From NAT127 sp034717695 (GTDB lineage Bacteria > Pseudomonadota > Gammaproteobacteria > Pseudomonadales > Porticoccaceae): a stretch of 64,000 nt of DNA. Shown here piece after piece: positions 25,569 to 35,055 of the stretch. Position 1 is the first letter of the stretch; the number at the start of each line of letters is the position of its first letter. The DNA lies in contig JAYELS010000066.1 in the NCBI GenBank assembly GCA_034717695.1, positions 44,163 through 108,162 of the forward strand. Reading direction: 5' to 3'. Both the position numbers and the translations under genes were made by a program. The notes under the pieces are model-generated. The model made no database searches. It had not been told where the DNA came from and saw nothing but the letters and a program-made list of their open reading frames with translations.

Positions 25569-26594
25569 ATGATCGTCAACAGCATCGCCTACCGCCACGG
25601 CAAGCCCCTGGCGGACATTCCCCTCGACGACATCAGCGATGCCATCGCCGATCCCAATACCTTCGTGTGGCTCGGCCTCCACGAGGTGGATCACGGGGTG
25701 CTGCTGAAGATTCAGCAGGAATTCGGGCTCCACGACCTGGCGGTGGAGGATGCCAGCAAGGCCCACCAGCGCTCCAAGATCGAAACCTACGGGGACACCC
25801 TGTTCATCGTCATCAAGACCGCCGAACTGTTCACCCCCGGTGGCGGCCAGCCCCTCGACGATCCCTGGGCCCAGGCCGACCTCGACGACGGCGGCACCCT
25901 CATCCGCTACGGCGAAACCCACTTCTTCGTGGGCAACAATTTTCTGATCTCGGTGCGCCACGGCAACGCCCAGGGGTATGCGTCGGTGCGGCGCCGCTGC
26001 GAGGAAAAGAATCACATGCTGGAAAAGGGCCCGGCCTATGCGCTCTACGCCCTGATGGATTTCATCGTCGACAACTACCACCCCATCGTCGCGGCCCTCG
26101 CCGACGATTTCGGCGAACTGGAAGGGCGCATATTCACCCGCCAGTTCGACCACTCCGCCATCGAGAACCTCTACGCCCAGAAGCGCAAGCTGATGGAACT
26201 GCGCAACGCGGTGCAGCCGGTGGAGGATATCTGCCTGCAACTCACCCGCCTCCATCCGGAGCTGATCCACAAGGATCTGCGGGCCTATTTCCGCGACATC
26301 CACGACCACGCGGCGCGCACCGTGGAGGCCCTCGACAACCAGCGGGAAATGCTCACCACCGCCATGTCGGTGAATCTCGCCCTGGTGACGGTGCGCCAGA
26401 ACGAGATCGTCAAGCGCCTGGCGGGCTGGGGTGCCATCCTCGCGGTGCCCACGGTGGTGTTCAGCCTCTACGGCATGAATTTCCGCCATATGCCGGAGCT
26501 GGACTGGCCCCTCGGCTATCCGCTGCTTCTCGGCGGCACTGTGGCGGTGTGCGTGCTGTTCCATCGGCGCCTGAAAAAGGCCGGCTGGCTGTAA
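25569..26594 (+). CDS. CorA family divalent metal transporter
   Basis: A 341-residue Mg2+/Co2+ channel-type transporter. It has a long cytoplasmic alpha/beta domain, a stalk helix and two C-terminal transmembrane helices. The selectivity motif YGMNF is at G302-M303-N304 at the end of TM1, and TM2 is about residues 312-332. The length fits the shorter CorA/ZntB-like members. Direction of transport and metal preference are not determinable. It follows the lipase gene by 41 bases. Confidence 0.93.
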   Translation: MIVNSIAYRHGKPLADIPLDDISDAIADPNTFVWLGLHEVDHGVLLKIQQEFGLHDLAVEDASKAHQRSKIETYGDTLFIVIKTAELFTPGGGQPLDDPWAQADLDDGGTLIRYGETHFFVGNNFLISVRHGNAQGYASVRRRCEEKNHMLEKGPAYALYALMDFIVDNYHPIVAALADDFGELEGRIFTRQFDHSAIENLYAQKRKLMELRNAVQPVEDICLQLTRLHPELIHKDLRAYFRDIHDHAARTVEALDNQREMLTTAMSVNLALVTVRQNEIVKRLAGWGAILAVPTVVFSLYGMNFRHMPELDWPLGYPLLLGGTVAVCVLFHRRLKKAGWL

Positions 26595-26595
26595 T

Positions 26596-26820
26596 TCAGG
26601 GGTTGCCGTCCCCTGCCACCGGGGCGAAGCGCTTGACGGCTTTGCCGTCCCGCTCCAGGGTTTCGTCGAACAGGGCGAGGGGGCGCACCCACAGGCCGCG
26701 CTCCCCGTAGAGGGCGCGGTAGACCACCATCTCCTCCCCGGTTTCGCTGTGGCGGGCGATATCCACCACCTGGTAGAAATTGCCCTTGAAGTGGCGGTAA
26801 AGCCCGGGTGTCACCGGCAT
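26596..26820 (-). CDS. DUF1653 family protein
   Basis: A 74-residue protein with the compact DUF1653 pattern: GLYRHFKGNFYQVVDIARHSETGE, then VVYRALYGERGLWVRP and LFDET. The family is small, beta-rich and of unknown function. It is convergent to corA with a one-base gap and lies downstream of the YihY/BrkB gene on the same strand. Confidence 0.88.
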   Translation of the reverse strand: MPVTPGLYRHFKGNFYQVVDIARHSETGEEMVVYRALYGERGLWVRPLALFDETLERDGKAVKRFAPVAGDGNP

Positions 26821-26857
26821 GGGTCGGTCCTGTGGTTGGTCTGTGCTGTCTTGGTGG

Positions 26858-28225
26858 TCAGCGGGGCAGTGCCACCGGCGCCGCCGCGCCGTCGTCGAGC
26901 ACCAGATCCCGCAGGGTCAGGGTCTGCAACTGCTGGTCGAGGCCTTTCTCCATGCGCGCCATCACCCCGTCGACGGCGGGGTGGGAGCGCAGCCGGTGGG
27001 CCATCATCGCCTGCTCGTCGTCCGGGCGGCGCAGGATGCGCAGCAGCTCGCTCACCGCGAGCCCCGCCGGGTCCTGGTGGAGCAGGTATTCCGGAGGCTC
27101 GCCGGCGCTTTCCACCACAAGGCCCTGGGCGGCGAGCCATTCGAGGGTTTCCCCCACCCGGTCGTTGGGCAGCTTGAGCAGCTGGCCGAGGGCCTCCAGG
27201 GTGAGGGGCGGGCCGTCGTGGACGAAGCGGTGGGCGATCCAGTACATCACCAGTAGACCCAGGTGTTCCCGCACCCGGCCCGCCAGGGGCGCGCGCTGGC
27301 TGCTCAGGCGGATCTGCTCCGGGTACTGGTGGTAGTAGCCCACCTGGGCGCCGAGCAGCAGGATCAGCCAGTTCAGGTACAGCCAGATCATGAACAGCAC
27401 CAGGATGGCAAAGCCGGAATAGATGGCGTCGTAGTTGGTGGACGAGGCGGCGAACTCGGCGAAGGCGAGCCCGGTGAGCTGCCACAGGATGCCGCCGGTG
27501 GCGGCCCCCACCAGGGCCGAGGAAAACTTCACCCGGGTGTTGGGCACGAACATGTAGACGAAGGTGAACGCCATCAGGATCAGGGCGAAGGGCAACAGGG
27601 CGGCGATCCCCGCCAGCAGGCTGCCGAACGGCTCGATCCCCATGATGCGCTGCATCAGGCTGCTGCTCATCAGCGAGGCGGTCATGCCGATGGCGGAGAA
27701 CACCAGTACCGGCCCCACCAGGATCACGCTGAGATAATCGCTGAAGCGCCGCGACAGGGTGCGGGACGATTTGGCGCGCCACACGTAGTTGAAGGCGTTC
27801 TCGATCTTCTGCACCAGGGAGATCACCGTGTACAGCAAAAGGGCGAGGCCCACCGAGCCGAGCACCCCCACCTTCATGTTCTCCACGAAGCCGAGGACGT
27901 TCATCACCAGCTCGTTGCCCTTCTCGCCGAGGGGCTCGACGAGGTTGAGCAACAGCGGCTCGATCTGGTTGTGGACGCCGAAGGCCTTCAACACGGAGAA
28001 ACTCACCGCCAGCAGGGGCACCATCGACAACAGGGTGGTGTACACCAGGCTCATGGCCCTGAGGTTCAGCTGGCCGTTGGCGAACTCCCGCACCAGCACG
28101 AACAGCAGCCGGGCGAGGCGATAGCCCTGGCGCCGCGCCCGGCCGAGGTCGCGCACATCGGCGCGCCACAGGTCGTCGACGACAAACCCTTTGATCCTGC
28201 GGTAATAGCCGGTGGGGCCCTGCAT
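26858..28225 (-). CDS. YihY/BrkB family inner-membrane protein
   Basis: A 455-residue multi-pass membrane protein of the YihY/virulence factor BrkB family (once labelled ribonuclease BN in error). Six hydrophobic helices are visible between residues about 38 and 300, with the conserved SLVYTTLLSMVPLLAV and YDAIYSGFAILVLFMIWLYLNW segments. A C-terminal soluble region of about 145 residues resembles a winged-helix domain. The ATG at 28225 is chosen over the longer frame because it gives the MQGPTGYY start near family consensus. Function is unsettled. Confidence 0.88.
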   Translation of the reverse strand: MQGPTGYYRRIKGFVVDDLWRADVRDLGRARRQGYRLARLLFVLVREFANGQLNLRAMSLVYTTLLSMVPLLAVSFSVLKAFGVHNQIEPLLLNLVEPLGEKGNELVMNVLGFVENMKVGVLGSVGLALLLYTVISLVQKIENAFNYVWRAKSSRTLSRRFSDYLSVILVGPVLVFSAIGMTASLMSSSLMQRIMGIEPFGSLLAGIAALLPFALILMAFTFVYMFVPNTRVKFSSALVGAATGGILWQLTGLAFAEFAASSTNYDAIYSGFAILVLFMIWLYLNWLILLLGAQVGYYHQYPEQIRLSSQRAPLAGRVREHLGLLVMYWIAHRFVHDGPPLTLEALGQLLKLPNDRVGETLEWLAAQGLVVESAGEPPEYLLHQDPAGLAVSELLRILRRPDDEQAMMAHRLRSHPAVDGVMARMEKGLDQQLQTLTLRDLVLDDGAAAPVALPR

Positions 28226-28366
28226 CCGTCCGCGCCTTGTTGTGATGATGGGGGTTAGGGTATGCGCCGGGGTGGATGGGGGCAAGTGCCGCCGCCCCGC
28301 GGTGGGATTGTCGGCCCTGTTGGGCTACCCTTGCCGGGCCCACGCCGCTTATCGAGAGGAATCCCC

Positions 28367-29020
28367 ATGCGCCACCCGTTCAGCGTTTTTGCCCTGCTCT
28401 GCGCCCTGCTGCTGACGGCGTGCGAATCCGCCTACTACGGCACCCTGGAAAAGGTCGGCGTCCACAAGCGGGAAATCCTCGTCGACCGCATCGAGGCGGT
28501 GAAGGACGCCCAGGTGGATGGCCAGGAGCAGTTCAAGAGCGCCCTGGCGCAATTCCAGCAGACGGTGAATTTCGACGGCGGCAAGCTCGAGGTGGCCTAC
28601 CAGCGCCTCGATAGCGAGTACCAGGCCAGCGAGCAGGCCGCTGCCACCATCCGCGAACGCATCGCCGCCGTCGAATCCGTGGCCGAGGCCCTGTTCGACG
28701 AGTGGGAGGACGAACTCGCCCTCTACACCAGCCCCGGCCTGCGCCAGCAGAGCCAGACCCAGCTGGCGGATACCCGGCGGCGCTACCGGTCCCTGCTCGC
28801 CACCATGAAAACCGCCGAGAAATCCCTGGCCCCGGTGCTCAACACCCTCAGGGACAACAGCCTCTACCTCAAGCACAACCTCAATGCCCGGGCCATCGCC
28901 TCCCTGAAGCGCGAGGCCGCCACCATCCAGGCCGACGTCGATCGGCTGATCCGCGACATGGATGCGGCCATCGCCGCCTCCGACCGCTTTATCGCCGAGT
29001 TTGCCAGGCAGGGGCAGTGA
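28367..29020 (+). CDS. DUF2959 family lipoprotein
   Basis: A 217-residue lipoprotein. The signal ends at a lipobox LLTAC (Cys19), so the mature protein is lipid-anchored. The rest is almost entirely helical and charged with long heptad-like stretches, consistent with a coiled coil. It begins with SAYYGTLEKVGVHKREILVDR, the DUF2959 signature. Role unknown. AGAGGA lies just upstream of the ATG. It is divergent from the YihY/BrkB gene and convergent to rlmA. Confidence 0.87.
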   Translation: MRHPFSVFALLCALLLTACESAYYGTLEKVGVHKREILVDRIEAVKDAQVDGQEQFKSALAQFQQTVNFDGGKLEVAYQRLDSEYQASEQAAATIRERIAAVESVAEALFDEWEDELALYTSPGLRQQSQTQLADTRRRYRSLLATMKTAEKSLAPVLNTLRDNSLYLKHNLNARAIASLKREAATIQADVDRLIRDMDAAIAASDRFIAEFARQGQ

Positions 29021-29032
29021 TCCGGGGCGCAG

Positions 29033-29878
29033 CTAGGGCCGTCGCGCAAGACGCAGCAGGCGCACCTCCACCGTCAACGACAGGGTGTCGAGGGCCTCGG
29101 CCCGGGCGCGGCCCTCGGCGCTTGCCCGGTGGAGGTGGGGGGTCATGGCGAGCAGGTCGGCGATGTCCGCCCGGTCGTCCAGGTGGATGGGGTAGCGCAG
29201 GGTCTCGGCGGCCTCAACGAGAAATCCCGCCGGCGCCTCCCGCTCACCCTCCCGGGGCGGGCGCAGGCGCGGGTAGAGAATTTCCCGCAGTTCCCGCAGA
29301 TGATCCGGTCCCGGGTCCACCATCAACAGTTGGCCGCCCGGTTTCAGCACCCGGGCAAACTCGCCATACACGGGAAACCCGAACAGGCACAGCAGCCAGT
29401 CGAGGCTGGCGGCCTGCACCGGCAGGCCGGCGTTGCTGCCCACCAGCCAGGTGATGGGCCGCGCCTGCTTCGCGGCGGCCTGCACCGCCCACTTCGAAAT
29501 ATCGAGCCCGGCGAGGGCCAGGGCCCGATGCTCCCCCGCCGCCGTGGCCAGAGCCCGCAGGTAGTGGCCCTCGCCACAGCCGGCATCGAGGCAACTGACG
29601 GCGCCGTCCGGGACCGGCCCGGCCAGCACCGCGCGACACACCGCCTCGGCGATGGGCTGGTAGAAGCCCCGCCCCAGAAACCGCCGCCGCGCCGCCACCA
29701 TGGCCTTGCTGTCCCCCGGGTCCCGGGAGCGCTTGCGCTGCACCGGCAGCAGATTGATATACCCCTCCCGGGCGATATCGAAGTTGTGGCCATTGGCGCA
29801 ACGCCAGCTGGCGCCGCCGGCGTGGAGCGGGCCGCCATCCAGGGGGCAGGCGAGGGCGGTGAAGGGGGTGGTGGGCAT
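29033..29878 (-). CDS. rlmA: 23S rRNA (guanine-N1)-methyltransferase RlmA-like
   Basis: A 281-residue protein with the RlmA layout: an N-terminal zinc-binding region, then the highly conserved FDIAREGYINLLPVQRKRSRDPGDS stretch (about 33-57; split here only for description), and a class I methyltransferase domain (SAM motif DAGCGEGHYL near 97). It methylates G745-type positions of 23S rRNA in E. coli. In the zinc region the first pair reads C11-P-L-D14 rather than C-P-x-C, while C27 and H31 remain, so metal binding may use Asp or be altered. Confidence 0.88.
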   Translation of the reverse strand: MPTTPFTALACPLDGGPLHAGGASWRCANGHNFDIAREGYINLLPVQRKRSRDPGDSKAMVAARRRFLGRGFYQPIAEAVCRAVLAGPVPDGAVSCLDAGCGEGHYLRALATAAGEHRALALAGLDISKWAVQAAAKQARPITWLVGSNAGLPVQAASLDWLLCLFGFPVYGEFARVLKPGGQLLMVDPGPDHLRELREILYPRLRPPREGEREAPAGFLVEAAETLRYPIHLDDRADIADLLAMTPHLHRASAEGRARAEALDTLSLTVEVRLLRLARRP

Positions 29879-29919
29879 GGGTTCTGTCCAGTTGCGGATG
29901 GAGTATCGGCGTTATGGGA

Positions 29920-31128
29920 TCAAGCCACCGGCCGCTCCCCGTCGATGAGGATATTGCGGGGGGTCAGGGGCTTGGAACAGAAGGTGCCAAGGCGCACCCG
30001 GGCGCCATGGGCCTCCAGAAACAGCACCCGGTCGAGGGCCAGCCAGAGCTCCAGCGGGCGGCGAAAGGGCTGGCCCGGCAGCTCCATCCGCCGGGTCAGG
30101 CGCAGCCGGTGCTCGCCGCGCCGCAACCACCGTGGCTCGTCGACGATGGCGGGTACCGGCAGCCCCTTGGCGGCGGCAGCCCAGCGGCAGAAGTCGCCAA
30201 AGGTGGTGGACAGCAGTTGCTTGGGGAAGGTGGGCAGGGGCAGGTAGCTGTCCTCGCCGCGGATTTCCCGCTGCCATTCGTCGAAGGCGAGGCGCCACAG
30301 CCTTTCGATGCGGCGTTTGCGACGGACGGTCTGGCCGGCGGTGACGGTTTCCCGCAGGGGCAACTGCAGGTCGAGTTTTTCCAGATGCAGCGACGACCGG
30401 GTGGCCGGGGCGGACAGGGGCTGGTAGTGGTCTGCGCCAATCAGGTGGTAGCAGCAGGGCGACAGGGTCAGGCGCTGGCAATTCCCGGCCACCCAGTGGC
30501 GCATCAGCGCCACGTGCAGATCGCCACAGGCGTGGAGGGCGATGGCCTGGCCCTCCGCCGGCAGCCAGCGACCGCTGTCCGGGGCCAGGGCGTCGGCTTC
30601 GGCAAAGCGCACCGGGACCTTGGCCTCTGCCGCTTCCCGTTCCCCGGCGCGGCACAGGGCGGGCTGCCATTCGAGGCTGGTGACCCGGCGCCCGTCCGCC
30701 GCCGCCAGCAGGCGCCCGAGGTGCCCCTTGCCGGCGCACCACTCCAGCACCTCGCGCCCGTCCCCGGGGAGAATGGCGGCAAAGGCCTGGATCTGTGCCC
30801 ATTTGCGGCCCGGTATGCCGGTGTCGAGGCGCGGCGGGGGCTTGAGGGGGCGGGTGGGCAGGGCGGGCAGCCGGGCGAGGGCGATGAGGTCCGCGCCGTC
30901 GTCCCCGATCCAGGGCCGCAGCCAGCGGGCGAGGGCGGCATCGTCCGTCTCGAGCCGCTCCAGGGCTGAGTCGTCGAGGTCCAGCAGGGCGGCGCACAGG
31001 TCGGGCTCCGCAGCCTCCCAGCACAGGGCGCGGTGGTGAAAGGGGCGGGTCCGCCACAGCCCTTCGTGGCGGGTCAGCAGGCGGTCGAGGGCTGCGAAGT
31101 GGGCTTCATGGCGGGTGGAGGCGGGCAT
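29920..31128 (-). CDS. METTL25-like (Methyltransf_32) SAM methyltransferase
   Basis: A 402-residue protein with a central SAM motif EWCAGKGHLGRLLAA (about 128-142), the downstream ALHACGDLHVALMR block, and LTLSPCCYHLIG. The KGHL and CGDL plus PCCYH combination is that of the Methyltransf_32 family, which includes eukaryotic METTL25 and RRNAD1. The substrate of bacterial members is unknown to me. It lies 41 bases upstream of rlmA on the same strand and eight bases downstream of oppDF, so it may be expressed with either. Confidence 0.82.
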   Translation of the reverse strand: MPASTRHEAHFAALDRLLTRHEGLWRTRPFHHRALCWEAAEPDLCAALLDLDDSALERLETDDAALARWLRPWIGDDGADLIALARLPALPTRPLKPPPRLDTGIPGRKWAQIQAFAAILPGDGREVLEWCAGKGHLGRLLAAADGRRVTSLEWQPALCRAGEREAAEAKVPVRFAEADALAPDSGRWLPAEGQAIALHACGDLHVALMRHWVAGNCQRLTLSPCCYHLIGADHYQPLSAPATRSSLHLEKLDLQLPLRETVTAGQTVRRKRRIERLWRLAFDEWQREIRGEDSYLPLPTFPKQLLSTTFGDFCRWAAAAKGLPVPAIVDEPRWLRRGEHRLRLTRRMELPGQPFRRPLELWLALDRVLFLEAHGARVRLGTFCSKPLTPRNILIDGERPVA

Positions 31129-31136
31129 GGTGGGGA

Positions 31137-32852
<1,716 letters not shown>

Positions 32853-32941
32853 AATCCGATTCCTCTTGTAATGACCGACTGGCGGATAACCGCGGGCCGC
32901 TTCAGCGTCAGACGTCCAGCGTCAGACGTCAGACCAAAAAA

Positions 32942-33835
32942 TCAATCCTTAGAGCTGCGTGGATCCAGCGCATCCCTGAGCCCGTCCCCAAGGAAATTCA
33001 GGGAAAAAAGCGTGATGGATAGGGCGAGCCCCGGGAAGATCAACAGCCAGGGGTATTCCTCCATGGTCTCCACACCGTTGTTGATCAAAAGGCCCCAGGA
33101 GCTTTCCGGGGGCTGCACGCCGAGGCCGAGGAAGCTGAGGAACGCCTCCAGCAGCATTACGCTGGGGATGGTCAGGGTGGTGTAGACGATCACCGGCCCC
33201 AGGGTGTTGGGGATCAGGTGCTTGCGGATGATGCGCCAGCGGGACAGGCCCAGGGATTGCGCCGCCTCGATGAATTCCTGGCGCCGCAGGTTCTGCACCT
33301 GGCCCCGCACGATGCGGGCCATGGTGAGCCATTCCACCGCGCCGATGGCGAGAAACAGCAGGATGATGTTGCGGCCGAACACCACCATCAACAGGATGAT
33401 GAAGATCATGAAGGGCAGGGCGTAGAGGATATCCACCAGGCGCATCATCACCGCGTCGAGCTTGCCCCCGGCGTAGCCCGCCACCGTGCCCCACAGCACG
33501 CCGATGACGAGGGCCACGCCGGTGGCGACGAAACCCACCATCAGTGACATGCGCCCGCCCCACATCACCCGGGTGAGCAGGTCGCGGCCGAAGATGTCGG
33601 TGCCCATCCAGTGCTGCCAGGAGGGCGGCGAGGCGCCGAGGGCGAGGTTCTGCTCCTCGTAGCCGTAGGGGGCGATCCAGGGGGTGAGCAGGGACACCAC
33701 CGCGAGCACCAGGATAATGCCGAGGCCGAGCAGGGCCAGGTGGTTCTTGCGCAGCCGCACCCAGGCGTCGGCCCACAGGGAGGTGCCCTGTTCGGCATTG
33801 GCGAGCACCGGGTCGAGGGGTTTGCCGATGGCCAT
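32942..33835 (-). CDS. Peptide ABC importer permease (OppC type)
   Basis: A 297-residue inner-membrane permease with an N-terminal OppC-type domain (WVRLRKNHLALLGLG) and six predicted helices. The cytoplasmic EAA-like loop reads EFIEAAQSLGLSRWRIIRKH, which contacts the ATPase. The GTDIFGRDLLTR segment is typical of OppC/DppC. Its start is one base after the oppB stop, so it is translationally coupled. Confidence 0.95.
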   Translation of the reverse strand: MAIGKPLDPVLANAEQGTSLWADAWVRLRKNHLALLGLGIILVLAVVSLLTPWIAPYGYEEQNLALGASPPSWQHWMGTDIFGRDLLTRVMWGGRMSLMVGFVATGVALVIGVLWGTVAGYAGGKLDAVMMRLVDILYALPFMIFIILLMVVFGRNIILLFLAIGAVEWLTMARIVRGQVQNLRRQEFIEAAQSLGLSRWRIIRKHLIPNTLGPVIVYTTLTIPSVMLLEAFLSFLGLGVQPPESSWGLLINNGVETMEEYPWLLIFPGLALSITLFSLNFLGDGLRDALDPRSSKD

Positions 33836-33836
33836 C

Positions 33837-34772
33837 TCAGCGCCCTCCCTGGGCCGGGTGGCGCAGGCGCGGATTGATCCACACCGCCACCAGGTCGGAG
33901 AGCAGGTTGAACACCACGATCAGGAAGGCGAAGAACACCACGCTGCCCATGATCATGGTGTAGTCCCGGTTGAAGGCGGCCTGCACGAAAAAGCGCCCGA
34001 GCCCCGGGATCTGGAAGATGGTCTCCACCACGAAGGAGCCGCTCAGCAGCCCCGCGAAGGCGGGCCCGAGAAAGGCGATCACCGGGATCAGCCCGCCCCG
34101 CAGGGCGTGCTTGACGATGATCACCCGCTCCGGCAGGCCCTTGGCCCGGGCGGTGCGGATATAGTCCTGACTGAGGACTTCGAGCATCCCGCCCCGGGAC
34201 AGCCGGGCGATATAGGCGGCGTAGCCGGCGCCCATGGTGATGGACGGGAGAATCTTGTCCCCCGGCATATCCCCCCAGCCGGAGATGGGCAGCCAGTCGA
34301 GCCAGATGCCGAACACCAGCACCAGCAGCGGCCCGAGCAGGAAGGAGGGCATGCAGATGCCGATCATGGCGGTGGACATGGGGATGTAGTCCTGGGCCGT
34401 GTTGGGCCTAAGGGCGGCGATCACCCCCGCCAGGGTGCCGATCACCAGGGCCACCAGCAGGGCGTAGAAGCCGAGCTCCGCCGAGGCCGGCAGGCCCGCC
34501 ATGATCAGCTCGTTGACGCTGCGCCCGGGGTAGCGGAAGGAGGGGCCGAATTCCCCCTGGGCGAGGTCGCCGAGGTAGCGGGTGTACTGTTGCCACACCG
34601 GCAGGTCGAGGCGGTAGTTGGCTTCCAGGGCCTTGAGCACCTCCGGGGGCACGGCCTTTTCGGCGTCGAAGGGGCCGCCCGGGGCGGCCCGCACCAGAAA
34701 GAAGGTGGCGGTCACCACCACCAGGAGCACGGGAACGGCCTGCAACAGCCGGGACAGGAAGAATTTCAGCAT
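33837..34772 (-). CDS. Peptide ABC importer permease (OppB type)
   Basis: A 311-residue permease with the classic OppB start MLKFFLSRLLQAVPVLLVV and six helices. It has the YIRTARAKGLPERVIIVKHALR coupling loop and the ETIFQIPGLGRFFVQAAFNRDY motif. I chose the ATG at 34772; a longer in-frame extension is mostly low-complexity and repeat sequence. No clear ribosome site precedes it. Instead a 12-base unit is tandemly repeated directly upstream. Confidence 0.93.
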   Translation of the reverse strand: MLKFFLSRLLQAVPVLLVVVTATFFLVRAAPGGPFDAEKAVPPEVLKALEANYRLDLPVWQQYTRYLGDLAQGEFGPSFRYPGRSVNELIMAGLPASAELGFYALLVALVIGTLAGVIAALRPNTAQDYIPMSTAMIGICMPSFLLGPLLVLVFGIWLDWLPISGWGDMPGDKILPSITMGAGYAAYIARLSRGGMLEVLSQDYIRTARAKGLPERVIIVKHALRGGLIPVIAFLGPAFAGLLSGSFVVETIFQIPGLGRFFVQAAFNRDYTMIMGSVVFFAFLIVVFNLLSDLVAVWINPRLRHPAQGGR

Positions 34773-34806
34773 GGTTTGCTCAAGGGTTTGCTCAAGGGTT
34801 TGCTCA
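34773..34806. repeat. Tandem 12-base repeat directly upstream of oppB
   Basis: Almost three copies of GGGTTTGCTCAA abut the oppB start codon. On the coding strand the unit is TTGAGCAAACCC. It occupies the place where a ribosome site would be expected. Copy number could vary by slippage without breaking the reading frame (12 is a multiple of three). Confidence 0.85.
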
Positions 34807-34825
34807 GATCTGGGAAGGGGTTTCG

Positions 34826-34892
34826 CCTGACTGGGCGAGGGTGCCGGGAAGTGCCTTGTCGAACGACGCCTTGGCCAGAGGCCCCAGTCAGG
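34826..34892. repeat. Inverted repeat in the oppA-oppB spacer
   Basis: Ten-base arms CCTGACTGGG (34826-34835) and CCCAGTCAGG (34883-34892) flank a 47-base loop. The 283-base spacer between oppA and oppB shows no gene. Beyond this hairpin and the tandem repeat it holds only a degenerate copy of the dispersed CAGACGTC repeat at about 34941-34960. It could be an mRNA-processing or partial-termination element adjusting oppA against oppBCDF levels. Confidence 0.55.
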
Positions 34893-35055
34893 AGCGAGGT
34901 GACAACGGCGGAAATCCAAAGGGCCGCGCCGACCCTCCCGGCGTCGGATGTCAGACGTACCCAGGGCACTCGCTCCGCTCCCGGGGCCGGCCCTCCGACC
35001 GCGGACCCGACCCCGTCCAGGCGCGCCATGGCTAAGGGGAATCCCGCCGAGCCCA

